Source of the DNA: Lachnospiraceae bacterium UBA7225
GTDB lineage: Bacteria; Bacillota; Clostridia; Lachnospirales; Lachnospiraceae
Reading direction: 5' to 3'
NCBI GenBank assembly: GCA_002473385.1
Contig: DKTR01000042.1
Coordinates: 1-17,548, forward strand
Length of the DNA stretch: 17,548 nucleotides
This document shows positions 5,180 to 12,796 of the stretch, one piece after another. The translations under genes were made by a program, and so were the position numbers. The notes under the pieces were generated by a model. That model made no database searches. It saw only the letters and a list, made by a program, of their open reading frames with translations, and was not told where the DNA came from. The first letter of the stretch is position 1, and each line of letters begins with the position of its first letter.

Positions 5180-6181
5180 TTATCTGACAGCAGCTTCGGC
5201 AAATTTTGTTGTTACGAGATCGCTGTAGGGAGCGCGTTGAGAAAGCTCTCCGGCACTTTCCAGAATATCCTGCAGAAGCTGGAAGCTGTCTTCCTCAAAA
5301 ATCAGATTTTCTTTCCAGGTATCCTGCCCGGCATAACGGGTGACGATGGTGGTAATTGTTTCCAGATCACTGTCCGGGAACTGCGGAGCGATAACTTCTG
5401 CAATTTCTTCCGGTGTGTGGCTATTTACATAATCCATGCCTTTTTGCAACGCGTTTGTAAAGCCCTGGATGATTTCCGGATGCTCTTCCATATAGCTGGT
5501 TTTGGCGCTGTAGGAAGTGTACGGAACATAGCCGGAATCCACGCCAAGAGAAGCAGCTACGTAGCCGACACCTTCTTTTTCAAGAGCAGTTGCCGAAGGC
5601 TCGAACTCAATGGTGAACTCTCCAAGCCCGCCGGAAAAAGCGGCAGCGGTGGAGCCAAAGTCGATGCTCTGGTCGATTTCCAGATCTGTGGCCGGGTCAA
5701 TGCCATGCTGCTTTAAGATATACTCAAAGACCATTTCCGGCATACCGCCTTTTCTTCCGCCAAGCACCTTTGTTCCCTTCAAATCTGTCCACTCAAAATC
5801 CGGCATTTCCTCGCGGGCCACCAGGAAGTTGCCTGCACGCTGGGTGAGCTGTGCAAAGTTGACAACATAGTCGGAGGCACCTTGATTGTAGGCATAGATG
5901 GTGGATTCGCTGCCCATGAAACCGATTTCGGCATCACCGGAGAGAACAGCGGTCATTACCTTATCGGCGCCGAAGCCACACACCAGCTCAAGGTCGATGC
6001 CTTCTTCGGCAAAATAGCCAAGCTCGATGGCAGCATATTGTGGGGCGTAGAAGATGGAGTGTGCCACTTCGTTCAGGGTGACTTTCTGCAAGGGCGCTTC
6101 ACTTTCTTCGGCGCATGCCGAAAATGGCAGGGCAGTTGTTAGTAGAGAGGCGTAAAGGATAGCAGTCAGTTTTCTTTTCAT
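5180..6181 (-). CDS. ABC transporter substrate-binding protein, NMT1/SsuA-like
   Basis: This secreted 333-aa periplasmic-binding-type protein has a signal peptide (MKRKLTAILYASLLTTALPF) and ends the leader in FSAC. That could be a lipobox, though Phe instead of Leu at -3 is atypical. The mature part begins with the hallmark of the NMT1/THI5/SsuA/TauA group: VTLNEVAHSIFYAPQYAAIE followed by GYFAEEGIDLELV. Glycine-rich AVLSGDAEIGFMGSEST and the GGRKGGMPEM loop also fit. The family binds sulfonates, taurine, pyrimidines or riboflavin precursors; the ligand cannot be told here. The start at 6181 is chosen because GGAGT lies upstream and the signal peptide begins there; an in-frame Met at 6226 adds 15 unlikely residues. 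No permease or ATPase gene is adjacent, so it is an orphan. Confidence 0.8.
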   Translation of the reverse strand: MKRKLTAILYASLLTTALPFSACAEESEAPLQKVTLNEVAHSIFYAPQYAAIELGYFAEEGIDLELVCGFGADKVMTAVLSGDAEIGFMGSESTIYAYNQGASDYVVNFAQLTQRAGNFLVAREEMPDFEWTDLKGTKVLGGRKGGMPEMVFEYILKQHGIDPATDLEIDQSIDFGSTAAAFSGGLGEFTIEFEPSATALEKEGVGYVAASLGVDSGYVPYTSYSAKTSYMEEHPEIIQGFTNALQKGMDYVNSHTPEEIAEVIAPQFPDSDLETITTIVTRYAGQDTWKENLIFEEDSFQLLQDILESAGELSQRAPYSDLVTTKFAEAAVR

Positions 6182-6263
6182 AAAAATAACTCCATGAATT
6201 TTACTCGTCAGACTTAATATATGCAAAAAAGGGAAAGCGGTGCAGAATTCGTTGATTTCAGAG

Positions 6264-6296
6264 AAAAACAGGACCGCCGTGTGAACGGCAGTCCTG
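6264..6296 (-). terminator. Strong terminator of the flavodiiron gene
   Basis: On the minus strand, CAGGACTGCCGT (6296-6285) pairs with ACGGCGGTCCTG (6280-6269) over 12 bp with one G-U pair and a 4-nt loop, followed directly by TTTTT (6268-6264). It lies just past the stop at 6319 and insulates the substrate-binding protein gene. Confidence 0.85.
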
Positions 6297-6318
6297 CGGA
6301 GTGTATTTAAAAACAGGT

Positions 6319-8109
6319 TTATTTAATTGGTTCGAAATCAGCAACGCCGTGCTTGCAGAGCGGGCAGATGAAGTCATCCGGGAGCGTATCGCCCTCATAG
6401 ATATATCCGCATACCTTGCATACAAAGCCTTTTTTGCCTTCTGTCTGAGGCTTCGGTTTCACGTTTTTCTGATAGTAGGTGTAGGACATAGTTTCCTTGT
6501 CGGACATCACACGCGCTTCGGTAACGCGGCAGATGAACATACCATGCGTGTCGAGATCTACATAAGACTCCACCTCAAGAGACATAAAGGCATTGATATA
6601 GCGCGGCAGGAAAGCAAGACCATTGTCGGAGTAAAGCGGTGCAAAGCCGTCAAACTTATCGACCGTTCTCCCACTCTGGAAGCCAAAACGCTGGAATATT
6701 TCAAACGGAGCCTCCACAGACAGGCAGTTCACATTCAGCTTGCCGGTCTGTTTAATTACATGATGCGAGTAGTTCTGTTTATTAATATTAACGGCTACCC
6801 GGTTTGGCGTGTCGGTAAGCTGTGTTACTGTGTTTACAATCAGACCGTTATCCTTTTTGCCGTCGTTGCTGGTGACAACATAGAGACCATAGCCGATCTT
6901 AAAGAGTGCGGTCAGATCATTTTTATTTGCCTTTTCCGGAGACTGTGCAATGTAGTCCTTGCAGAGCTCTGCTGCCAGCATGTTCAGTGCTTCCTTCGTA
7001 TCTGCCTTCAGAGAAGACTTAATAGTAACCTCTGTATTTGCGTAGGTCAGCTTTTTGCATTTCTCCAGCATACTCTTCATTACCTTTGTGGCAAGCGGAG
7101 CCCAGGTACCGTTCTGGATGAAAGCAACCGTGCGGTTCTGGAAATTACGTTCCGTCAGATGATTGATAAACTCCCGCATGAATGGGAAAATTTCCGCATT
7201 ATACGTAGTGGTGGCGAGCACCAGCTTACCATAGCGGAAAGCGTCCTCTACAGCCTCTGCCATATCAGTGCGCGCAAGGTCGTGTACGATTACCTTCGGG
7301 CAGCCTTCGTTTTCCAGTTTTGCAGCAAGAAACTCGACAGCTTTCTTCGTGTTGCCATAAACGGAGGTGTAGGCGATAACGATGCCCTCGCTCTCCACCT
7401 TGTAAGAGGACCATATATCATACAAATTGATGTAATGTCCAAGATTCTCAGTCAGAACCGGTCCATGCAGCGGGCAGATGGTCTGGATATCAAGAGTTGC
7501 AGCTACTTTCAACAGTGCCTGTACCTGTGCGCCGTATTTTCCGACTATGCCGATATAGTAACGGCGTGCCTCACAATCCCATTCTTCTTCGATGTCGTTT
7601 GCACCGAATTTTCCGAAGCCGTCTGCGGAAAACAGAACTTTATCGGTGCTGTCGTAAGTCACCATAACCTCCGGCCAGTGAACCATCGGTGCAAATACAA
7701 AGGTGAGGGTGTGTCTGCCCAGAGTGAGACTGCCGCCATTTTCCACGATGTGTCTCTTTACAGATTCGTCCAGATCAAAGAACTGATCCATCATGGCAAA
7801 GGTTTTTACATTTGCTACCACGGTGGTGTCCGGGTATACTTTCAGAAAGTTGGCAATATTTGCGGAATGATCCGGTTCCATATGCTGAATAACAAGATAA
7901 TCCGGTTTTCTGCCATCCAGAACGGCGGCGATGTTGTCCAGCCATTCGTGGGTAAAATGAATATCTACCGTGTCCATGACGGCAACCTTCTCATCGAGAA
8001 TAACGTATGAATTATATGCCATGCCATTGGGTACAACGTACTGACCTTCAAACAAATCAACCTCATGATCATTTACGCCAACATAACGGATGTCGTTTGT
8101 GATTTTCAT
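6319..8109 (-). CDS. Flavodiiron protein with flavin-reductase and rubredoxin domains
   Basis: This 596-aa cytosolic enzyme has four domains in order. First is a metallo-beta-lactamase-like diiron domain (1 to about 240) with all ligands present: H76, E78, D80 and H81 (HMEPDH), H144 (VHW), D163 (SADGFG) and H215 (PLHGPV). Next is a flavodoxin FMN domain (about 243-385) with the phosphate loop TSVYGNTKK. Then comes a flavin-reductase-like domain (about 398-545), and finally a C-terminal rubredoxin (562-596) with C564/C567 and C582/C585. Flavodiiron proteins reduce O2 to water, or NO to N2O, and protect anaerobes. The built-in reductase-like domain and rubredoxin suggest that electrons pass within one chain. 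GGAGGA (8116-8121) sits 6 nt before the ATG. It has its own promoter and terminator. A long open frame on the opposite strand is a shadow. Confidence 0.92.
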   Translation of the reverse strand: MKITNDIRYVGVNDHEVDLFEGQYVVPNGMAYNSYVILDEKVAVMDTVDIHFTHEWLDNIAAVLDGRKPDYLVIQHMEPDHSANIANFLKVYPDTTVVANVKTFAMMDQFFDLDESVKRHIVENGGSLTLGRHTLTFVFAPMVHWPEVMVTYDSTDKVLFSADGFGKFGANDIEEEWDCEARRYYIGIVGKYGAQVQALLKVAATLDIQTICPLHGPVLTENLGHYINLYDIWSSYKVESEGIVIAYTSVYGNTKKAVEFLAAKLENEGCPKVIVHDLARTDMAEAVEDAFRYGKLVLATTTYNAEIFPFMREFINHLTERNFQNRTVAFIQNGTWAPLATKVMKSMLEKCKKLTYANTEVTIKSSLKADTKEALNMLAAELCKDYIAQSPEKANKNDLTALFKIGYGLYVVTSNDGKKDNGLIVNTVTQLTDTPNRVAVNINKQNYSHHVIKQTGKLNVNCLSVEAPFEIFQRFGFQSGRTVDKFDGFAPLYSDNGLAFLPRYINAFMSLEVESYVDLDTHGMFICRVTEARVMSDKETMSYTYYQKNVKPKPQTEGKKGFVCKVCGYIYEGDTLPDDFICPLCKHGVADFEPIK

Positions 8110-8149
8110 AACAGATCCTCCATCTATTTTATAATAGTAAATTTTGTGT

Positions 8150-8163
8150 GATACCGGGGTATC
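8150..8163. promoter_or_regulatory. Palindrome in the flavodiiron leader, candidate operator
   Basis: GATACCGGGGTATC is a hyphenated perfect dyad (GATACC, GG, GGTATC). It lies between the -10 at 8181-8176 and the ribosome binding site at 8116-8121, about where the first 20 transcribed bases would be. Binding by an O2-, NO- or redox-responsive repressor is inferred. Confidence 0.5.
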
Positions 8164-8175
8164 GCTGTTCTGCTC

Positions 8176-8204
8176 ATTATAATATAGCAGGTAAAAAAAA
8201 GCAA
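8176..8204 (-). promoter_or_regulatory. Promoter of the flavodiiron gene
   Basis: On the minus strand, -35 TTGCTT (8204-8199), a 17-bp spacer with a T-run, and consensus -10 TATAAT (8181-8176), about 67 bp before the ATG at 8109. Confidence 0.7.
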
Positions 8205-8280
8205 CGGGAATGTGGCTGCTGCTGTCTGTACCAGAACATCCCGCGGGTCAGTGCCCCTTTGAATAATAAACGTTAACGTT

Positions 8281-8562
8281 CTAACAGCCGGCTTCTGCCA
8301 GATATGCCTTTAAGGCTTTTGCAAGCTGATCCGGGCATGAGGTGGGGCGCATTCCGCAGGGGACACCCTCCAGACGGCGGATGACATCGTGGATTTCCAT
8401 GCCTTCTACAAGCTTGCCGATCCCGGTAGTGTTTCCGTTACAGCCGCCGATAAAATGTACGTTTTTCAGATGATTATTCTCTACCTCAAATTCCACGGCG
8501 GAAGAGCAGACGCCACTGTTTCTGTGAACATATGTGTTGTTATTTTTTGTGAGTTTTCCCAT
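8281..8562 (-). CDS. TSCPD domain protein (TIGR03905-like)
   Basis: This 93-aa cytosolic protein has the full TSCPD signature: GVCSSAVEFEV, HFIGGCNGNTTGIGKLVEGM, an RRLEGVPCGMRPTSCPDQLA block with the naming TSCPD motif, and a helical end. Conserved cysteines (in GVCS, GGC, PCG and TSCPD) could bind metal. The domain is also found at the C-terminus of some B12-dependent ribonucleotide reductases; the stand-alone form has no established function that I can name. It is of normal length. The ribosome binding site is weak (GGAA about 9 nt before the ATG, with AAAGGA further off). It is upstream of the flavodiiron gene in the same direction, but that gene has its own promoter. The 70 or so bases between its stop and that promoter hold no clear terminator. 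Confidence 0.85.
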   Translation of the reverse strand: MGKLTKNNNTYVHRNSGVCSSAVEFEVENNHLKNVHFIGGCNGNTTGIGKLVEGMEIHDVIRRLEGVPCGMRPTSCPDQLAKALKAYLAEAGC

Positions 8563-8656
8563 TGTTATGATTCCATCCTTTCCAGTAATGTATTCTCAAT
8601 TAGGAATATATCATATTTTTGCGAAAAAAGCCACAGTAACATGCATATTTTGAAGG

Positions 8657-8686
8657 TTGCGGACAGGGGCAGGTTCGTGGTATAAT
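8657..8686 (+). promoter_or_regulatory. Promoter of the PHP-TrpR-like operon
   Basis: -35 TTGCGG (8657-8662), an 18-bp spacer and consensus -10 TATAAT (8681-8686). The palindrome at 8688-8706 begins two bases after the -10, so it covers the transcription start. Confidence 0.6.
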
Positions 8687-8687
8687 G

Positions 8688-8706
8688 TTCACATTGACAA
8701 TGTGAA
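8688..8706. promoter_or_regulatory. Perfect 19-bp palindromic operator candidate
   Basis: TTCACATTG (8688-8696), a single A, then CAATGTGAA (8698-8706): nine perfectly matched bases on each side. It sits immediately downstream of TATAAT, the classic place for a repressor site. Downstream lie a phosphatase gene and a TrpR-like regulator gene, so autoregulation by the latter is a reasonable inference. Confidence 0.65.
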
Positions 8707-8778
8707 GTATGAAACTGGCAGAAAAAGCTGCCGGAGGTATATAGCATCATTGGGAATGTATAAGAAAGAAGTGAAAAG

Positions 8779-9501
8779 ATGCGGGACGTTTTAGACGTAC
8801 ATACACACACGCTTGCAAGCGGACATGCGTACAATACTATCTGGGAGATGGCACGCAGCGCAAAGGAAAAAGGGCTTGCGCTGCTGGGTATTACGGATCA
8901 TGCGCCGCAGATGCCGGGAAGCAGCCATGAATTTTATTTTTCCAATTTGAAAGCGGTGCCGCGTACGCTGGAGGGGATAACAGTACTGCAGGGTGTGGAG
9001 CTAAACATTATGGATTATAGTGGAAATGTGGATCTGCCGGAGACGATTTTGTGCAGCATGGATGTGGTGATTGCCAGTCTGCATACGCCGTGCATCCGGC
9101 CGGGCACAATTGACGAAAACACCAGCGCTTATATTGAAGCTATGAAAAATCCCTATATTAATATTATCGGACATCCTGATGATGGTCGTTATGAGATCGA
9201 TTATGAGCGCCTGGTGACTGCGTCAAAGGAGATGGGTGTGCTGCTGGAGATCAATAACAGCTCGCTGAATCCGGAGGGGCTTCGTAAAAATACAGTAGCG
9301 AATGATCGGACGATTCTGGAATTGTGCAAAAAGCAGCAGGTTCCGGTTATTCTGGGAAGCGATGCGCATGTGGCATCCGATATCGGGCGACACGAGCGGG
9401 CAAACAAGCTGCTGGCAGAGCTGGATTTCCCGGAAAAACTGGTGGCAAATCGCAGCGTGGAAGCGCTGATGCAGTACATTAATTATGGAAAACGCGATTA
9501 G
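8779..9501 (+). CDS. PHP-domain phosphatase, YcdX-like
   Basis: This 240-aa single-domain protein of the polymerase-and-histidinol-phosphatase superfamily has the expected trinuclear metal ligands: H8 and H10 (DVHTHT), H16, D40-H41 (ITDHAP), E74 (GVELNI), H102 (SLHTP), H132 (GHPDDGR), D195 and H197 (GSDAH). YcdX-type members are metal-dependent phosphatases of about 245 aa; the natural substrate is uncertain. The Shine-Dalgarno is poor (GAAGTGAAAAG), but homology begins right at MRDVLDVHTH, fixing the start. The TrpR-like regulator gene follows after 21 bp, so the two form an operon behind the promoter and palindrome at 8657-8706. Confidence 0.88.
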   Translation: MRDVLDVHTHTLASGHAYNTIWEMARSAKEKGLALLGITDHAPQMPGSSHEFYFSNLKAVPRTLEGITVLQGVELNIMDYSGNVDLPETILCSMDVVIASLHTPCIRPGTIDENTSAYIEAMKNPYINIIGHPDDGRYEIDYERLVTASKEMGVLLEINNSSLNPEGLRKNTVANDRTILELCKKQQVPVILGSDAHVASDIGRHERANKLLAELDFPEKLVANRSVEALMQYINYGKRD

Positions 9502-9522
9502 AATTTCACTGGAGGGAAAAAG

Positions 9523-9816
9523 ATGAGCAAATCAATCAGAACGGAAGCGGTAGATCATCTGTTTGAGGCAGTTTTACAGTTAAAAAATAAGGAAGAGTGC
9601 TATCGGTTTTTTGAGGATGTGTGTACAGTGAATGAACTGCTGTCGCTCTCACAGCGCTTTGAGGTGGCACGGATGCTCACGCAGAATAAAACCTATCTGG
9701 AGATCGCAGAGCAGACAGGGGCTTCCACGGCTACAATCAGCCGTGTCAACCGCTCTCTGAATTATGGAACCGATGGATACCAGATGGTATTTAGTCGGAT
9801 GGAAAAGAATCAATAA
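9523..9816 (+). CDS. YerC/YecD-type TrpR-like regulator
   Basis: This 97-aa protein matches the YerC/YecD family of TrpR-related regulators. The body LFEAVLQLKNKEECYRFFED, CTVNELLSLSQRFEVARML and the helix-turn-helix YLEIAEQTGASTATISRVNR (about 66-85) followed by SLNYG are typical. In Bacillus and Clostridia the family is widespread; the DNA site and effector are not well established, and the tryptophan response of TrpR should not be assumed. GGAGGG lies shortly before the ATG. It is co-transcribed with the PHP phosphatase. Its last 26 bp overlap the end of the convergent DUF1836 gene. The perfect palindrome at 8688-8706 is its most obvious candidate target. Confidence 0.88.
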   Translation: MSKSIRTEAVDHLFEAVLQLKNKEECYRFFEDVCTVNELLSLSQRFEVARMLTQNKTYLEIAEQTGASTATISRVNRSLNYGTDGYQMVFSRMEKNQ

Positions 9817-10381
9817 TTTTTTCGATAATCTGTTTTTTTACATAGACATCGAAGCTCAGCAGACAAAGGAAGGAGAAAAGGCGCAGCTGCTCTGCATCTT
9901 CTCCCGGGGTATCTGCAAAGGTAGCCATGGCTGTCTGATAGTCTGCCCGCAGATCCTCTTTCATATGCTCGATCTGTTCCTTTTCCATGCTGAATACCTC
10001 ACGGTAAAGAGCCTCGATATTTAAGCCCTCCTGGTTTTTGAAATATTTTTTTGCCAGTGGGTTGAGCAGTGCCTGGATATCGGTAATCGAGAGGAAGCCT
10101 TTAAAGTAATAAATAAAGATTAAGATCAGAACATGCTCCTTGGAATATTTCTTTTTGTCCGGTGCGGGCAGCAGACGGTTCTTGGCGTAATTATTAATCA
10201 TGGTTTTGGTGAGCACCTTGTCTTCCGGATGGCGTTTCACAGAGGAAAGCTGTGCATCCATAAAGGTTGTTACCTGATCCATGTATAAATCTATATTCGG
10301 AATGTCATCCGGCTTGATGTAGTCTATATGAGACAGGCTTTCCAGAATGCTCTGGAGTATGTCGTCTGGATTAATTGTCAT
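9791..10381 (-). CDS. DUF1836 protein with MerR-like N-terminal helices
   Basis: This protein of about 196 aa belongs to DUF1836, a Firmicutes family of unknown function. The segment LTKTMINNYAKNRLLPAPDK with KYSKEHVLILIFIYYFKGFL (about 58-97) resembles the DNA-binding half of MerR-type regulators; the rest is helical. Two starts compete: GTG at 10387 (4 nt after GGAGG) and ATG at 10381 (10 nt after it). I chose the ATG; the GTG would add two residues. The -10/-35 promoter at 10436-10408 contains a palindrome in its spacer, consistent with autoregulation. It is divergent from pcrA with about 80 bp between them, and its 3' end overlaps the TrpR-like gene by 26 bp. Confidence 0.8.
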   Translation of the reverse strand: MTINPDDILQSILESLSHIDYIKPDDIPNIDLYMDQVTTFMDAQLSSVKRHPEDKVLTKTMINNYAKNRLLPAPDKKKYSKEHVLILIFIYYFKGFLSITDIQALLNPLAKKYFKNQEGLNIEALYREVFSMEKEQIEHMKEDLRADYQTAMATFADTPGEDAEQLRLFSFLCLLSFDVYVKKQIIEKIIDSFPSD

Positions 10382-10407
10382 AATCACATATCCTCCTTAT
10401 GGACTAC

Positions 10408-10436
10408 ATTATACAGTTTTTAAAACTACATGACAA
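10408..10436 (-). promoter_or_regulatory. Promoter of the DUF1836 gene with a dyad in the spacer
   Basis: On the minus strand, -35 TTGTCA (10436-10431), a 17-bp spacer and -10 TATAAT (10413-10408). The spacer contains the perfect palindrome AGTTTTTAAAACT (10415-10427), between the two polymerase contact sites. For the divergent pcrA only a weak -10 (TATAAA, 10438-10443) is visible. Confidence 0.65.
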
Positions 10437-10462
10437 GTATAAAATAAATTTTCGGAGGAAAA

Positions 10463-12715
10463 ATGAGTACATACGATAATTTAAATGATATGCAGCGGGA
10501 GGCGGTCCTTCACACCGAAGGTCCGCTTTTGATACTGGCGGGCGCAGGCTCCGGAAAGACAAGAGTCCTGACGCACCGTGTTGCATATTTAATAGAAGAA
10601 AAAGGTGTAAAACCGTGGAATATTCTGGCGATTACTTTTACGAATAAGGCAGCGGGCGAGATGCGTGAGCGCGTGGACAAAATGGCGGGACCGGAGGCAG
10701 GCAGTGTGTGGGTATCCACATTTCATTCGCTTTGTGTGCGTATTCTGCGGCGTTTTATAGATCGCCTTGGATATGAAAATAATTTTACGATCTACGATGC
10801 AGATGACCAGAAATCGTTGATGAAGGATATTTGCAAAAAGCTGAATATCGACACGAAGACGATGAAGGAGCGCTCTATTCTTGCCGCTATTTCTTCAGCG
10901 AAAAATGAGCTGATTTCTGCGGAAGCGTTTGAAAAACAGCATTTTGGGGATTTTACAAAGCGTAGGATTGCTGCAGCATACGTAGAATATCAGGCACAGT
11001 TAAAACGTAATAATGCTCTTGATTTTGACGATCTTCTGGCAAAAACGGTGGAGCTTTTCCGAAGCTGCGAGGATGTATTGGTGTATTATCAGGACCGCTT
11101 CCGTTATATCATGGTGGATGAATACCAGGATACGAACACGGCACAGTTCCAGCTCATCAGCCTTCTGGCGGCGCGTTATCGGAACCTCTGCGTGGTCGGA
11201 GACGACGATCAGTCAATTTATAAGTTCCGTGGAGCCAATATCCGGAATATTCTGGATTTTGAGACAGTCTTTGATGATGCGAGGGTAATCAAGCTGGAGC
11301 AGAATTACCGTTCTACGCAGCATATTCTGGATGCTGCAAACAATGTCATTAAAAATAATGTGGGAAGAAAGGAAAAATCTCTCTGGACGGAAAATGAGGA
11401 GGGCAGTCTGATTAAGGCGAAACAGTTTCCGAGTGCTTTTGACGAGGCAGAATTTGTCGCAGAAAATATAGCCGGGCAGGTGCGCAGAGGCGAAGCACAG
11501 TATGGGGATTTCGCTGTTTTATACCGCACAAATGCACAGTCGCGCTTGTTTGAAGAAAAATTTTTGATGGCGAATATTCCGTACAAAATTGTCGGCGGGG
11601 TAAATTTCTACGCCAGAAAGGAAATAAAGGATCTGCTCTGTTATCTGAAAACGGTAGATAACGCGCGGGATGATCTTGCTGTGCGCCGCATTATCAATGT
11701 TCCGCGCAGAGGTATCGGGGCGGCGACGCTGACGAAGGTGCAGACCTTTGCGATGGATCACGAAATCAGCTTCTACCAGGCACTGGAGCAGGCGCAGGAG
11801 ATACCGGGACTGGGACGCAGTATCTCAAAGCTGCAGGATTTTGTCACCTTTATCCGGACGCTGCGCAGCCAGGCGGAGTTCCTGGGAGTAAATGACCTGC
11901 TCGGACAGATTATTGAGGCAACCGGTTACGTGAAGGAGCTGGAGGCAGAGGATACGGATGAGGCGCGTGCAAGAATAGAAAATATTGATGAACTGATCTC
12001 GAAGGTCGTCTCTTATGAAGAAAGTACCGGTGAGCCTAGCTTAAGCGGTTTTCTGGAGGAAGTGGCGCTGGTGGCAGATATTGATAGTCTTGAGGAAAAT
12101 GAAAGCAGGGTAGTGCTGATGACACTCCATAGCGCAAAGGGGCTGGAGTTTCCGAATGTTTATCTGACTGGGCTGGAGGAAGGGCTGTTTCCAAGCCATG
12201 TGGGCTTTGACGAAGATCCGGATGCATTGGAGGAGGAGCGGCGGCTCTGCTATGTGGGGATTACGCGCGCGATGAAGCATCTGACACTGACCTGTGCACG
12301 TATGCGAATGACACGCGGTGAGACACATATGAGTGCAATGTCGCGGTTCATGCGGGAGATTCCGCAGGAATTGCTGGATACGAAAAAGAAGCCGGCAGGG
12401 ACGGAAGGAGCGGCAGACAGCCGGCTGCAGGAACCACAGGGAGCCCGGAAAAAACCGGAGCCTCCGGCGGATTCGCCTTATATGCAGGCAAAGCGGGCAT
12501 TTCGCAGCAAGGCATTTGACGTAAATCAATTTAAGGTGACAAAGGCGGATCATCTGGATTATGGTGTGGGTGATACGGTGAGGCATATAAAATTTGGCAC
12601 CGGAATAGTGGAAGCAATCACAGACGGTGGCAAGGATTATGAGGTGACAGTAAATTTCGAGCGCTGCGGTGTGAAAAAGCTGTTTGCAGCATTTGCAAAG
12701 CTGCAGAAATTGTAA
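10463..12715 (+). CDS. pcrA: ATP-dependent DNA helicase PcrA
   Basis: This 750-aa superfamily 1A 3'-5' helicase has every family motif: the Q motif at LNDMQREAV, Walker A AGAGSGKT (26-33), ITFTNKAA (motif Ia), FHSL, DEYQDTN (motif II, from D219), GDDDQSIY (motif III), QNYRS (motif IV), MTLHSAKGLEFPNVYL (motif V) and EEERRLCYVGITRA (motif VI). After a variable, Pro/Lys-rich linker (about 645-685) comes a Tudor-like end (VGDTVRHIKFGTGIV), which in PcrA contacts RNA polymerase. Length is normal. PcrA clears proteins from DNA and acts in nucleotide-excision repair, replication restart and plasmid replication. GGAGG stands just before the ATG. It appears to be transcribed alone; the next gene has its own extended -10 promoter. 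Confidence 0.95.
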   Translation: MSTYDNLNDMQREAVLHTEGPLLILAGAGSGKTRVLTHRVAYLIEEKGVKPWNILAITFTNKAAGEMRERVDKMAGPEAGSVWVSTFHSLCVRILRRFIDRLGYENNFTIYDADDQKSLMKDICKKLNIDTKTMKERSILAAISSAKNELISAEAFEKQHFGDFTKRRIAAAYVEYQAQLKRNNALDFDDLLAKTVELFRSCEDVLVYYQDRFRYIMVDEYQDTNTAQFQLISLLAARYRNLCVVGDDDQSIYKFRGANIRNILDFETVFDDARVIKLEQNYRSTQHILDAANNVIKNNVGRKEKSLWTENEEGSLIKAKQFPSAFDEAEFVAENIAGQVRRGEAQYGDFAVLYRTNAQSRLFEEKFLMANIPYKIVGGVNFYARKEIKDLLCYLKTVDNARDDLAVRRIINVPRRGIGAATLTKVQTFAMDHEISFYQALEQAQEIPGLGRSISKLQDFVTFIRTLRSQAEFLGVNDLLGQIIEATGYVKELEAEDTDEARARIENIDELISKVVSYEESTGEPSLSGFLEEVALVADIDSLEENESRVVLMTLHSAKGLEFPNVYLTGLEEGLFPSHVGFDEDPDALEEERRLCYVGITRAMKHLTLTCARMRMTRGETHMSAMSRFMREIPQELLDTKKKPAGTEGAADSRLQEPQGARKKPEPPADSPYMQAKRAFRSKAFDVNQFKVTKADHLDYGVGDTVRHIKFGTGIVEAITDGGKDYEVTVNFERCGVKKLFAAFAKLQKL

Positions 12716-12743
12716 ATTTAGTATGGTAAAGATATGGGTTTTG

Positions 12744-12752
12744 TGTTATACT
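12744..12752 (+). promoter_or_regulatory. Extended -10 promoter of the acidic membrane-protein gene
   Basis: TGTTATACT is a good extended -10 element (TG at 12744-12745, -10 TATACT at 12747-12752). The -35 region 17 bp upstream (TGGTAA) is poor. It lies 44 bp before the chosen ATG. Confidence 0.5.
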
Positions 12753-12796
12753 ATGAAAAACATACGAAATGAAATCTAAGAAAGGATGTGCAGGAC

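Noticed and set aside
6182..6262. Riboswitch or clear promoter ahead of the substrate-binding protein
   Set aside because: No thiamine- or other riboswitch-like fold was recognised; only a TATATT-like -10 (about 6217-6222) with no convincing -35.
6301..8010. A 569-codon open frame on the plus strand, opposite the flavodiiron gene
   Set aside because: It has no ribosome binding site, its translation shows no domain, and it lies entirely over a gene with all catalytic residues; it is a codon-usage shadow.
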